In this document: positions 9,253-17,739 of the stretch, in pieces
How the letters are laid out: each line of letters starts with the position of its first letter
How positions within the stretch are numbered: the stretch's first letter is position 1
Assembly: GCA_038323965.1 (NCBI GenBank)
Contig: JBBQHM010000001.1
Span: 1-64,000, forward strand
Length of the DNA: 64,000 nt
From: JBBQHM01 sp038323965
GTDB lineage: Bacteria > Verrucomicrobiota > Verrucomicrobiia > Chthoniobacterales > UBA10450
Direction: 5' to 3'
The notes under the pieces: model-generated
The model's database searches: none
Seen by the model: only the letters and a program-made list of their open reading frames with translations
What the model was told of the DNA's origin: nothing
Made by a program: the position numbers and the translations under genes

Positions 9253-10008
9253 CTACCTCGCGGGCCCGAGCGCGGCATCATACTCGCCGGCTGCTACATG
9301 ACCGCGCAGCGCGATCACTTCCTTTAACATTCGCAGGGAATCGTGCACAAAATGCACTTTGCTGCCGTCGTGATGGTTCCACCTCACCGGTAACTCCCGC
9401 AGCTTCAGCCCGGCGCGCTGCGCCAATAATAGAAGCTCCACGTCGAAACCGAAGCCATCGATTTTCGCCGCCTCAACCACTGGCCGGCAAGCGGCCATCC
9501 GAAATGCCTTGAAGCCGCATTGCGTGTCCCAGAACGGCAAGCCGGTTGACGTTCGCACCATTAAATTGAAAACGCGCCCAGCCTGTTCGCGACGCCACGG
9601 CTGACGGTTCCCAATCAATTTCCGGTCGAGCGCCCGTGAACCGAATGCGACATCGACGTCGCCTGTTAAAATCGGCGTCACGAGTTTTGGCATCTCCTCG
9701 ATCGGAGTTGATAAATCCGCGTCCGAAAAAAGCGCGATCTCCCGCTGCGCCGCCAGCAACCCCTGGCGCACCGCCGCTCCTTTTCCGCGATTCCGCGCAT
9801 TCTCCAGCAGGCGCGTCGTGACCGGATGTTGCTCGGCGAAAATATTGCGCGCGACCTCTGCGGTCGTGTCGTTTGAGCCGTCGTCGACGACAATCAGTTC
9901 GCTCCCGGGCGATTCGCGATCGAGATACGCAATGGTCGCGCGCAACGTTTCACCGAGCCGAACAGCTTCGTCATAAGCTGGAATGATTACAGAGATGGCG
10001 GGCAGCAT
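9253..10008 (-). CDS. Family 2 glycosyltransferase (dolichyl-phosphate glucosyltransferase-like)
   Basis: A 251-residue GT-A enzyme that probably transfers a sugar from a nucleotide donor to a polyprenyl phosphate. The N-terminus AISVIIPAYDEAVRLGETL and VVDDGSNDTT are the GT2 donor-binding motifs. FSDADLSTPIEEMPKL holds the metal-binding DxD. The stretch FWDTQCGFKAFR is typical of the DPG/GtrB-like branch. No C-terminal membrane helices are seen, unlike GtrB. It is 50 bp downstream of the isoaspartyl peptidase on the same strand. The acceptor is unknown. Confidence 0.88.
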   Translation of the reverse strand: MLPAISVIIPAYDEAVRLGETLRATIAYLDRESPGSELIVVDDGSNDTTAEVARNIFAEQHPVTTRLLENARNRGKGAAVRQGLLAAQREIALFSDADLSTPIEEMPKLVTPILTGDVDVAFGSRALDRKLIGNRQPWRREQAGRVFNLMVRTSTGLPFWDTQCGFKAFRMAACRPVVEAAKIDGFGFDVELLLLAQRAGLKLRELPVRWNHHDGSKVHFVHDSLRMLKEVIALRGHVAAGEYDAALGPAR

Positions 10009-10058
10009 GTGGACAGGGAGACGGAGAACCGCCGGGATTCAGCGAAACAAAATCTGCG

Positions 10059-11132
10059 CTACCTGTAAATCTCGACTGCAAACTTACCGTCGACGCCGAC
10101 CTGCCCGCGATACATCCCCTGCGTGTTGAACGGGAGCGCCATGTTCCCATCGTGATCCACCGCGATCAGGCCGCCCGTTCCACCCAGGTCCGCCACATTT
10201 TTCAGTGCTGCATCGGCGGCGTCGCGTAACGACATCCCGCGATATTCCATCAACGCTGAGATGGTGTGCGCGACGGCGGTGCGAATGTAAAACTCACCAT
10301 CTCCCGTGCAGGAAACTGCGCACGTGGCATTTTTTGCGTAGGTGCCCGCGCCGATGATCGGTGAATCACCCACCCGCCCGGCCCGCTTGTTCGTGCTTCC
10401 ACCGGTCGAGGTTGCGGCGGCGAGATTGCCCTGCGCGTCACGTGCGACGGCGCCGACCGTTCCGTAGGGATGAATTTCCGAGAAGACGAATTTCTTCCCG
10501 CCCACGCCACCTGCCTTTTCGCCTTCTTTTACTTTTTGCAGCGCATCCCAGCGCGGCTGCGTGAAAAAATATTTCTCGTCCACCAGTTCCGCGTTCACTT
10601 CTTTGGCGAAGACCTCTGCGCCGGCCCCAACCAGCATGACGTGCTTGGATTTTTCCATGACCGCCCGCGCCAGCGTGATTGGATTTTTCACGTGGGTGAC
10701 GTTGGCGACCGCTCCCGCTTTCAACGTCGCGCCATCCATGATGGAAGCGTCGAGCTCGTTCTTCCCTTCCGCGGTGAAGACGGCGCCCTTCCCGGCATTG
10801 AACAACGAATCGTTCTCCAGTGTGCGCACCGCTGTCTCCGTCGCATCCAGCGCGCTGCCGCCGCCTTTTAAAATTTCGTAGCCGGCAGCGAGCGCGCTTT
10901 CGAGCCCGGCCCGGTATTCTTTTTCGTGCTCGGGCGTCATGGTCGCGCGATCGATCGTTCCGGCTCCGCCGTGAATCACGAGTGCAATTTTTTGGAGAGA
11001 CATTGAAGGTGAATCGTGGCCGCGGTTGTCCTCGGCCGGAGCGTTTGCTAATGCTGCGGTTGCGAGCAACGCGCAACTGACAAAGCGCTTTACGTTTTTC
11101 GTCCGCACGTAAGCAAATGTATGCCGTCGCAC
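10059..11132 (-). CDS. Isoaspartyl peptidase / type 2 L-asparaginase (Ntn hydrolase), exported
   Basis: Cleaves isoaspartyl dipeptides and L-asparagine after autoproteolysis into two chains. The 357-residue precursor has a hydrophobic N-terminus (FVSCALLATAALANAPA) that looks like a signal peptide. The mature part starts near KIALVIHGGAGTIDR. The new N-terminal Thr lies in HPYGTVGAVARDAQGN. NLAAATSTGGSTNKRAGRVG and GTGGLIAVDHDGNMALPF are the substrate-binding regions. All key family segments are present. The start codon choice is uncertain within the first 40 residues. Confidence 0.92.
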   Translation of the reverse strand: MRRHTFAYVRTKNVKRFVSCALLATAALANAPAEDNRGHDSPSMSLQKIALVIHGGAGTIDRATMTPEHEKEYRAGLESALAAGYEILKGGGSALDATETAVRTLENDSLFNAGKGAVFTAEGKNELDASIMDGATLKAGAVANVTHVKNPITLARAVMEKSKHVMLVGAGAEVFAKEVNAELVDEKYFFTQPRWDALQKVKEGEKAGGVGGKKFVFSEIHPYGTVGAVARDAQGNLAAATSTGGSTNKRAGRVGDSPIIGAGTYAKNATCAVSCTGDGEFYIRTAVAHTISALMEYRGMSLRDAADAALKNVADLGGTGGLIAVDHDGNMALPFNTQGMYRGQVGVDGKFAVEIYR

Positions 11133-11146
11133 GCAAACTCAAATAG

Positions 11147-12278
11147 ATGCTGCTGCGACACCTTATACGACGTCATAAATGGCGGCTTCGCCCGCTTAAG
11201 AAAATCGTCCTGCCGTTGCGCAACGCCAGGCGAGCGCTGGTCGCCCTGACGCGTCGCACGCCGCTGATCGTTCGTTCCTGCGCGAACGCAGTGGAAATTT
11301 ATCCCGCCGAAAAAGTTCGACCGCACACTGCCAGCTTCGACGTGATTCAGGAGTCAGCCCCGGGAAAGATTTTCCAGTTCCGCGAAATCGATTTTTGGAG
11401 CCGCTATGGCGGAAGCGTTGTCACGCGCGATCACGAATTGATCGCCGAGTTATCGCCCGATGTCTGGGGCGTCGATAATCATCCGATTTTTTCGACGCTC
11501 CGCCTGCCCCGCCCAGAACGGCTCGACGGCCGAACGGCCATCGCCATTACGCCGGAAGCGCCCGGAAATTATTATCACTGGCTCATCGATCTGTTGCCGC
11601 GACTTCTGCTCATTCGCGATTTCGCCGGTTCATTTGCCGAATTCGATCGCATTCTCTTGAACGGCTCGCGCACCAACTACGAACGCGATTCACTCGCGGC
11701 GATCGCCGCGCCGCCATCCAAAATCGTTTACGTCAATCCCAGTGCGCGTTACCAAATCGCGGACGCGACCTTCGCTTCCATGGATCAACATTGCGCGGCC
11801 ACCGCGCCGTGGAAGGTGCGCGCGCTGCGGAGTCTTGCGCCCAAGTCGCGACCGGCGTCCACGCAGCGTCTTTACCTTTCGCGCCGGAGCGCAGCGGTTC
11901 GGCGCGTCGTAAATGAAGAGGCGATTCACGAATTGTTACGCGCGCACGAATTTGAAATTCTAGATCTCGAGAAAATCTCGTGGTGCGATCAGGTCGAAAA
12001 ATTCGCCAGCGCGAATGTGATCGTCGCGCCGCACGGCGCCGCACGGCGCCGCCCTGGCAAACATTGCTTTCTGCCTGCCGGGCACGCGAGTTTTCGAATT
12101 CTGCACCGACGCCGGCTACCGCGACTTCTACCTGCGCCTCGCGGCCGCCGCCGAACTGCCATACGAAGTCATTGCAGCGCAGCCGAGCATCAGCGCGGCC
12201 ACTTCTCATCGCGCAGTCGAGAACGATGACATGATAGTCGACCCGGTGAAGCTTCGAGCTATTCTCGCGTCGCTGTGA
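11147..12278 (+). pseudogene. GT61 (DUF563) glycosyltransferase, frameshifted by a 10-bp duplication
   Basis: The first 295 or so residues read as a GT61-family sugar transferase (EAPGNYYHWLIDLLPRLLLI, and LYLSRRSA followed by HELLRAHEFEILDLEK). At 12031-12050 the decamer GCACGGCGCC occurs twice in tandem. This shifts the frame, so the gene ends at 12229 with an unrelated Arg-rich tail. Removing one copy restores IVAPHGAALANIAFCLPGTR, VFEFCTDAGYRDFYLRL and further coding down to TGA at 12276-12278, about 373 residues. The restored stop overlaps the GTG of the next gene, supporting it as the ancestral frame. It may be a pseudogene, a slippage-switchable gene or an assembly error. Confidence 0.88.
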
Positions 12279-13111
12279 TTCGTCAGCATCTGCCAAAGCC
12301 AATCCGTCGCATCATAAAATCTGCGGCGGAATTCGCTCTTCCACTACTGGAGGTTGCGCGCGGATTCCGCACCGCGCGCGGTGATTATCTGCCAAATCGG
12401 TTCCGTATTTTGTTGCGCCGATATGAGGTCGACGAACTAAGGCTGATCGAACCGTTCGTGCGAGACGCGAAGGTGATTTTCGATGTCGGCGCGAATGTCG
12501 GCTACGTCAGTCGCTTCTTCGCCGAGACGAAAACTGCGGGCGCTCGCCTCTACTCTTTTGAGCCCAATCCCATCATTTTCCCCATCCTCAAGCGCAACGT
12601 CGCGCGCCTGCCCGGCGTCCGCGTCTTTAACTTCGGTCTTTCGAACGCCGACTCGGAAATGCCGCTTTTTCTTGCCGGAAACAACCATTCCGTCGGTTCG
12701 TTTTCCACCGCGTATCCGGCAACGCATGCTGTCCATCAGGAATCGAAAGACGTGCATTCCGTCTCCGCAAAACTCGCACATGGCGACTCCCTCGCGGCCC
12801 ACGAAGGGATCTCGCAAATCGATGCCCTGAAGATCGATGTCGAAGGTTGGGAGCTCAACGTGCTGGCCGGCCTTGAGCAGACTATCGGGCGCTCACCGCA
12901 CCTTGCGATTTTTTGCGAATACAATGCCGCCGCGCAGCAGTGTGCCGGTCGCGCAGCCGAAGAACTCCCGGCCTGGTTTCTCGAGCGCGGTTTCACACTC
13001 TCCGTGGCAGAAGGCGGCGCGCTCCGGCGCTTGCCCCGCGCTGCGATGGCGGTCGTTGCTGCGCTTCCGCCCGGGGCCGCCTACCCGACCCTGTTCGCGA
13101 CGCGTGAATAG
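12275..13111 (+). CDS. FkbM-family SAM-dependent methyltransferase
   Basis: A 278-residue methyltransferase, probably modifying a sugar or glycolipid. It starts at GTG, whose bases overlap the restored stop of the GT61 gene (GTGA), implying translational coupling. The SAM-binding motif I is VIFDVGANVGYVSRFFAE. LYSFEPNPIIFPILKRNV and DALKIDVEGWELNVLAGLE are hallmark FkbM segments. Together with the GT61 and GT2 genes nearby it suggests a small surface-polysaccharide modification locus; that grouping is inference. Confidence 0.9.
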   Translation: MIRQHLPKPIRRIIKSAAEFALPLLEVARGFRTARGDYLPNRFRILLRRYEVDELRLIEPFVRDAKVIFDVGANVGYVSRFFAETKTAGARLYSFEPNPIIFPILKRNVARLPGVRVFNFGLSNADSEMPLFLAGNNHSVGSFSTAYPATHAVHQESKDVHSVSAKLAHGDSLAAHEGISQIDALKIDVEGWELNVLAGLEQTIGRSPHLAIFCEYNAAAQQCAGRAAEELPAWFLERGFTLSVAEGGALRRLPRAAMAVVAALPPGAAYPTLFATRE

Positions 13112-13165
13112 CCGCGCCATTTTCCGCTTTCCCGTTCCCGTAACCCAGAGGACGTTCCCGGCGTC

Positions 13166-14023
13166 ATGAGCCAGAACCCGGGCGAAAGCGAGACATCGAG
13201 TGCATCTATTCAGGTGCAGCCGGTGGCTGTGCTGCAGAGCCTCGGCGCGGCCGGCCGCGGCTTTTTCTTCGAGATCGGCGCGCTCTTCTGGTTCATCATC
13301 AACGTTTTCGCTGAAACACTCGACCGCATGCGCAGCGGACGCGCGCCGTTTCGCGCCACCAGCTTCTTTCGACATACCCAGCGCGCTGGCGTCGCATCCG
13401 TTCCGCTCGTCGGTCTCGTCTCATTTTTCCTTGGGCTCACCATGGCCCTCCTCACCGGTTACCAATTGCAACGCTTTGGGACGGAACGCCTCGTGCCGGG
13501 CCTTGTCGCCATCTCGTTTACCCGTGAACTCGGGCCGCTGCTGACCGGCATCATGCTCGCGGCCCGGATCGGCGCTGCTTTCACCGCCGAACTTGGCACC
13601 ATGAAAGTCTCGGAAGAAGTCGAGGCGATCGAAGCGATGGGCATCGGACCACTGCGTTTCCTTGTCGCTCCTCGCCTCCTCGCCTTGTTCGCGCTCATGC
13701 CCTGCCTCTCCACTGTCTCCAGCATCGCTGCGGTTGCGGCCACTAGTCTTATCAGCAAGGCTTATTTCAGCATCGCCTTCCCTTATTTTCTCGAGCTCGT
13801 CGTCGACTCACTTCTTATTCGCGACATCATCACGGGCGTCATTAAGAGTCTGCTCTTCGGCACGCTCATCGGCGGCATCGCCTGCTACCGCGGACTCAAC
13901 GTTACCGGCGGCGCGGCCGGCGTCGGCACCTCCACCACCTCCAGCGTCGTCACTGCCATTACCGCGGTGATCGGTTTCGATACCGTCTTCAACGTCGTTT
14001 ACACCGTTTTCTTCCCGACATGA
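13166..14023 (+). CDS. mlaE: MlaE-family lipid ABC transporter permease
   Basis: Inner-membrane permease of an MCE-type system that moves phospholipids between inner and outer membranes. It has 285 residues with an N-terminal extension of about 60. Conserved parts are VPLVGLVSFFLGLTMALLTG, ARIGAAFTAELGTMKVSEEV and VEAIEAMGIGPLRFLVAPRL, the MlaE signature. Five to six hydrophobic helices are visible. It overlaps mlaF by 4 bp (ATGA), so the two are translationally coupled. An outer-membrane lipoprotein or MlaC-like partner is not present here. Confidence 0.95.
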   Translation: MSQNPGESETSSASIQVQPVAVLQSLGAAGRGFFFEIGALFWFIINVFAETLDRMRSGRAPFRATSFFRHTQRAGVASVPLVGLVSFFLGLTMALLTGYQLQRFGTERLVPGLVAISFTRELGPLLTGIMLAARIGAAFTAELGTMKVSEEVEAIEAMGIGPLRFLVAPRLLALFALMPCLSTVSSIAAVAATSLISKAYFSIAFPYFLELVVDSLLIRDIITGVIKSLLFGTLIGGIACYRGLNVTGGAAGVGTSTTSSVVTAITAVIGFDTVFNVVYTVFFPT

Positions 14024-14811
14024 GCGAAGCGCCAGATCCAGCATTAGTTGAGCTGCGCGATGTCCACCTGCAGTTCGACGAGAAGGAAATCCTGAAAGGC
14101 GTTTCGCTTGAGGCCAATCACCTCGACCGGCTTGTCATCATGGGACAGAGCGGTAGCGGAAAAAGCACCATTTTGCGCCTTATCCTCGGCATCCTCCAGC
14201 CCGATGCCGGCGAAGTTTACTTCAAGCATTTCGATATGACCCGCCTGAAGCGCCGCAAGATCCAACAGATTCGCCGGAATATCGGGATGGTGTATCAATA
14301 CTCGGCGTTGCTCAGCTCCCGGAACGTGCGCGATAATATCGCCCTGCCGCTCGAGGAGCTGACCGATAAAAAGCGTGACGAGATCGACCACATCGTGGAC
14401 GAAAAACTCACCCTCGTCGGCATGGAAAACGTGCGCGACCAGATGCCATCCGAGCTCAGCGGCGGTATGCGCAAACGCGTCAGCCTCGCCCGCGCCCTCG
14501 TCATGGAGCCCGAGCTTATCCTATTCGATGAGCCCAGCGCCGGCCTCGACCCCGTCATCAGCTCCGTCATCGACGAGCTCATCATCAGCTTGAGCGAAAA
14601 ACAGAAGGTCACCTCCGTCATCGTCACCCACGAAATGGACAGCGCCTTTCGCATCGGCACACGAATGGCTATGTTATACCAAGGAAAGATCATCGAGCAG
14701 GGCACGCCCGAGGAATTTAAGGCGTCAACCAATCCCGTTGTCGCCCAATTCTTGAGCGGCAGCACGGAAGGTCCCATTCTCGAAGGAACACAGGATGCAA
14801 TTACGGCGTAA
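14020..14811 (+). CDS. mlaF: MlaF-family lipid ABC transporter ATPase
   Basis: Cytoplasmic ATPase for the MCE lipid transporter, 263 residues. Walker A is IMGQSGSGKSTILRLI, the signature motif is ELSGGMRKRVSLARAL, Walker B is ELILFDEPSAGLDPV, and the H-loop histidine is in VIVTHEMDSAF. The RKRVSLARAL form is typical of MlaF. It overlaps the upstream permease by 4 bp and the downstream MCE gene by 17 bp, a tight three-gene operon. Confidence 0.96.
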   Translation: MSEAPDPALVELRDVHLQFDEKEILKGVSLEANHLDRLVIMGQSGSGKSTILRLILGILQPDAGEVYFKHFDMTRLKRRKIQQIRRNIGMVYQYSALLSSRNVRDNIALPLEELTDKKRDEIDHIVDEKLTLVGMENVRDQMPSELSGGMRKRVSLARALVMEPELILFDEPSAGLDPVISSVIDELIISLSEKQKVTSVIVTHEMDSAFRIGTRMAMLYQGKIIEQGTPEEFKASTNPVVAQFLSGSTEGPILEGTQDAITA

Positions 14812-15847
14812 CGAAATAATGACCGGCCTTCTCGTCATGGGGACGATAGGCGTACTCGTCTTTGTCCTGATCCTGCTCGGCGCGCCCGGACTTTTCCGGC
14901 CGCTCATCACCTATCATATCTACATTGATAACGCCTCCGCCATCAAGCTCGGCGCACCCGTCATGCTCGCGGGACGCAAGATCGGCCAGGTCGAGAAACT
15001 CTTCTCGCCCATGACCAAGGATGAATCGAAGCGTGCCGAAGAGGTAGATGCCGCCATCCATCCGCCCGAACCCGGCGCTTCGCCCACCCCTTCCGCCTCA
15101 CCTAATCGTATCAAATACGAAGCCCGCATCGACGTTCAGGTCGAGAAAACAGCCATGGTCTACCGCGACGCCCGTGCTCGCCTCATGAGCCTTGGCATAC
15201 TCGGCGAATACGCCATCGATTTCACTCAAGGCAACGATGCTTCCGGCCGCGCTAAGGACGGCGAAATCTTCGCCGGCGAACGCTCGCCTGAGTTCGGCGA
15301 GATCGCCTCCAAGATGGTCGATATCCTTCAGCCCGTCGCCAAGGAAGCGACCAATGCCTTGAAGGAACTGCAGAACACCACCCAGAACCTGGGCAGGATT
15401 ACCGACGACGATTCCCAGCTTAACATGGCCATTGGGCAGTTCCGCACCTTCGCCGAGAACATCACCAGCCTTACCGCGCGCAATAGTTCACTCAATCAAT
15501 CGCTCGATAACATCAAGGATATCAGTTCACAGATTTCCGAGAACGATAACCTCAAGGTCACCCTGCAGAACTTTCGCGACTCCTCCGATCGGTTGAAGTC
15601 CACCTTAAACTCACTTTCGCCTGACCTGAAAGCAGCTGGCGCGAACGTTGCCCAACTGACCGACACCGTGAAGACCGAGCCATGGCGCCTGCTCTGGCCG
15701 AGTAAAAAGAAATACCCCGAAGGCAACCAGCCCGCTGCTGCTGCGCGCACCAAGGACGGGGACACCATCACCGTCCGTAAAAGTACCAGGGCGAGCGGCT
15801 CCCCATCGCCAACGCCCGCAAAGCGTCGCGCCGTCATCGTCCCGTGA
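14795..15847 (+). CDS. mlaD: MlaD-family MCE-domain lipid-binding protein
   Basis: Substrate-binding MCE protein anchored in the inner membrane and reaching into the periplasm, 350 residues. One N-terminal helix (about 8-32; MTGLLVMGTIGVLVFVLILL) is followed by an MCE domain with AIKLGAPVMLAGRKIGQVEK. An insert rich in Pro/Ala/Ser (about 85-105) sits inside the domain. The C-terminal half (about 175-290) is helical and Asn/Leu-rich, likely the oligomeric tube. The tail is basic and Pro-rich. It is the last gene of the mla operon; the 3' side abuts the cassette array. Confidence 0.93.
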   Translation: MQLRRNEIMTGLLVMGTIGVLVFVLILLGAPGLFRPLITYHIYIDNASAIKLGAPVMLAGRKIGQVEKLFSPMTKDESKRAEEVDAAIHPPEPGASPTPSASPNRIKYEARIDVQVEKTAMVYRDARARLMSLGILGEYAIDFTQGNDASGRAKDGEIFAGERSPEFGEIASKMVDILQPVAKEATNALKELQNTTQNLGRITDDDSQLNMAIGQFRTFAENITSLTARNSSLNQSLDNIKDISSQISENDNLKVTLQNFRDSSDRLKSTLNSLSPDLKAAGANVAQLTDTVKTEPWRLLWPSKKKYPEGNQPAAAARTKDGDTITVRKSTRASGSPSPTPAKRRAVIVP

Positions 15848-16020
15848 AAACGGCCCACCGCGGTCGACCCAATCTGATTCTATCAGCTGACCCTTCAGCT
15901 ACTTGATCCTCAGACGTCAACTCAATGATCCACCTTCTGAAAGCAGATCACCTCTTTCGTTATCTGTAGCCGGGAATCCAGAAATAGATTGCACTTTGCA
16001 GCCGAATACTTGTTAGATCT

Positions 16021-16626
16021 ATGAGACTGGCTTGCGCGGTTATCTTACTCACCGCTGGCGTATCATCGGCGGCCACCAACGACCATTTGGTTCCGCGATC
16101 GAAGTCTTTCACCGAATATCGTCAGTTCGTTCGAAGCCGTTTAGAAATTACGCCATTCGATTGCGGAAGAATCGTTCTCATACCCGACTTGAGCCCGGAA
16201 GCGGCGGTTTCGGTATACACTTCGGGTAATCATTTTTACGTCACCGAAACGGTGGCGAGTGGGCATGGATTTTGGCAAGCAAGAGAGTCGCATGAGCGTG
16301 TTAAGATCCAGAGGTCGGACCACGAGATAAGAAGCGACATCGCCTTAGCGGTCCGGCGCGGGATCACGGCGCTGCTCCGCGATGTTCGTTCCGATTCCAC
16401 GTCGCGAACTGTAGGCGGGGATATTCACCTGTTTGAAGTTTCGCTTCACGCGCCGCAAGGCATCTTACGCGGCGATAGCCCGAGAGAAGCACCGGGCCCG
16501 CGCACGAAAGGACTTGAGGAGTTGTGCCAGGCGTTGATTGATTATTGTGAAGCGCCGGCACATAAGCGGCAACCTATCGAAGCACGGATCGGGAAATGTG
16601 TTACTTCCCTTTTGCGAAAGACCTAA
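16021..16626 (+). CDS. Cassette 1: exported protein of unknown function
   Basis: A 201-residue protein with an N-terminal signal peptide (LACAVILLTAGVSSAA, cleavage near residue 18). I do not recognise a family. The body has two cysteines that could pair (ITPFDCGRIV, LCQALIDYCEAP) and no further membrane helix. The ATG lies 2 bp after the GTTAGAT boundary, and the stop codon TAA is inside the R'' box of the following attC, a typical compact cassette layout. Confidence 0.7.
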   Translation: MRLACAVILLTAGVSSAATNDHLVPRSKSFTEYRQFVRSRLEITPFDCGRIVLIPDLSPEAAVSVYTSGNHFYVTETVASGHGFWQARESHERVKIQRSDHEIRSDIALAVRRGITALLRDVRSDSTSRTVGGDIHLFEVSLHAPQGILRGDSPREAPGPRTKGLEELCQALIDYCEAPAHKRQPIEARIGKCVTSLLRKT

Positions 16627-16744
16627 CCAAGCGATGCAGCGAACCGCGCCCCGCTTTGCGTTTACCTTTTGTCATGACTCGTTCCTTTCTTGTGTTTGCG
16701 ACGCGCGCTCCCCGGCGCGGTCGCTGATCTTGTTCTCGTTAGAC
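16621..16744 (+). repeat. attC site 1
   Basis: R'' is ACCTAAC and R' is GTTAGAC, 124 bp overall. The inner arms GCAGCGAACCGCGCC and GGCGCGGTCGCTG pair except for one extra A in the left arm. The site includes the stop codon of cassette 1. Confidence 0.92.
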
Positions 16745-16746
16745 GT

Positions 16747-17109
16747 ATGTTGCGACTTCTTGTCCTCAGCCTTCTGTTGGCGAGCTTAACTCGATTGGCT
16801 GCCGCGCCATCTTCTGATGCGCCGCGTCACTACACTGGCGAACAGTGGCAGGCGATCAAAGCGCGATTTATCGACACGCCTCGCCCTGATTACTACGAGA
16901 GCCTACGTCGTCGTCACATCACCGGCAGCGGAGCTTTCCGGCTATACATCGATGCGCAAGGGAGAGTTACACAGGTGAAGATTCTACAGAGCACCGGCCA
17001 TCGCGAGCTCGATGCCACAGCTACGGCAGCTTTTCGCAATTGGCGCGCCAAGCCGGGGCCCGCATGGGATCTGGATGTGCCGGCAACGTTTGCAATGACG
17101 CAGCGCTGA
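16747..17109 (+). CDS. Cassette 2: small exported TonB C-terminal-like protein
   Basis: A 120-residue protein from the ATG just after the cassette boundary. A signal peptide (LRLLVLSLLLASLTRLAAA) precedes a TonB C-terminal-like domain: GSGAFRLYIDAQGRVTQVKI, LQSTGHRELDATATAAFRNW and a final beta strand. Such domains normally contact outer-membrane receptors, but here there is no membrane-spanning anchor or Pro-rich linker, so it is probably a free periplasmic version. An earlier in-frame ATG at 16690 lies inside the attC and is unlikely to be the start. Confidence 0.78.
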   Translation: MLRLLVLSLLLASLTRLAAAPSSDAPRHYTGEQWQAIKARFIDTPRPDYYESLRRRHITGSGAFRLYIDAQGRVTQVKILQSTGHRELDATATAAFRNWRAKPGPAWDLDVPATFAMTQR

Positions 17110-17128
17110 TGCTTTGGCCACGCGATAC

Positions 17129-17235
17129 GTCTAACCAAGCGATTCAGCCAACCGCGACCGTCCCTATGCCCGGATGTCGGCCTTCATGAATACCACTCGT
17201 AAATCGCGCGGTGGCCGATCTTGGTCGCGTTAGAC
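17129..17235 (+). repeat. attC site 2
   Basis: R'' is GTCTAAC and R' is GTTAGAC, 107 bp. The inner arms CAGCCAACCGCG and CGCGGTGGCTG pair with a single bulged A. It is nearly identical to attC 3 over its left half. Confidence 0.93.
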
Positions 17236-17238
17236 CTA

Positions 17239-17577
17239 TTGAGATCGCTCACCTTCCTTCTTGCCTTTGCCTGTTTCAGTTGCGCCATCACAAAGCAGCA
17301 GGCCATTGACATCGCTGCGCATGAGATTGCTGCGCGCCATCTTCCACTTCCAGCGGATACACAGGTCGAAGTTGCACAGGATCGCATCCTCGTATTCGAT
17401 GAGGCTGTTGGCGTAGGCGAAGAGTATCCGCGTTACATTGTGGCATATCGTTTTCGTGGTAAGCTTCTTTATGCTGTCTGCATCCGCTCATACACTCCAC
17501 ACATGCGGGAGTTTAAAGATTTGAGGCAGCACCCGGACGCTAGTCCTGCTGACGTCTTTGGCTGGAAGGAACGTTAA
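17239..17577 (+). CDS. Cassette 3: small putative lipoprotein
   Basis: A 112-residue exported protein. No ATG is available near the cassette boundary; the best start is TTG at 17239, giving MRSLTFLLAFACFSCAITKQ, a short signal sequence with a lipobox-like AFAC or CFSC. An in-frame TTG at 17221 would begin inside the attC. The body includes VGVGEEYPRYIVAYRFRGKL, consistent with a small beta-rich domain, but no family is recognised. The TTG start suggests weak translation. Confidence 0.6.
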   Translation: MRSLTFLLAFACFSCAITKQQAIDIAAHEIAARHLPLPADTQVEVAQDRILVFDEAVGVGEEYPRYIVAYRFRGKLLYAVCIRSYTPHMREFKDLRQHPDASPADVFGWKER

Positions 17578-17580
17578 TGG

Positions 17581-17688
17581 GTCTAACCAAGCGATGCAGC
17601 CAACCGCGACCGTCCCTATGTCCGGCTCTCAGACCTTCTGAACGCCACTTGGAAATCGCGCGGTGGCTGATCTTGTGTCTCGTTAAGC
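17581..17688 (+). repeat. attC site 3
   Basis: R'' is GTCTAAC and R' is GTTAAGC, 108 bp. The arms CAGCCAACCGCG and CGCGGTGGCTG pair with one bulged A. The left half matches attC 2 almost base for base, and the central parts are related too. Confidence 0.93.
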
Positions 17689-17739
17689 GTTCTTTCTCCA
17701 GGCACCGACACACTCACACCTAGACGAAATGAGAAAAGC

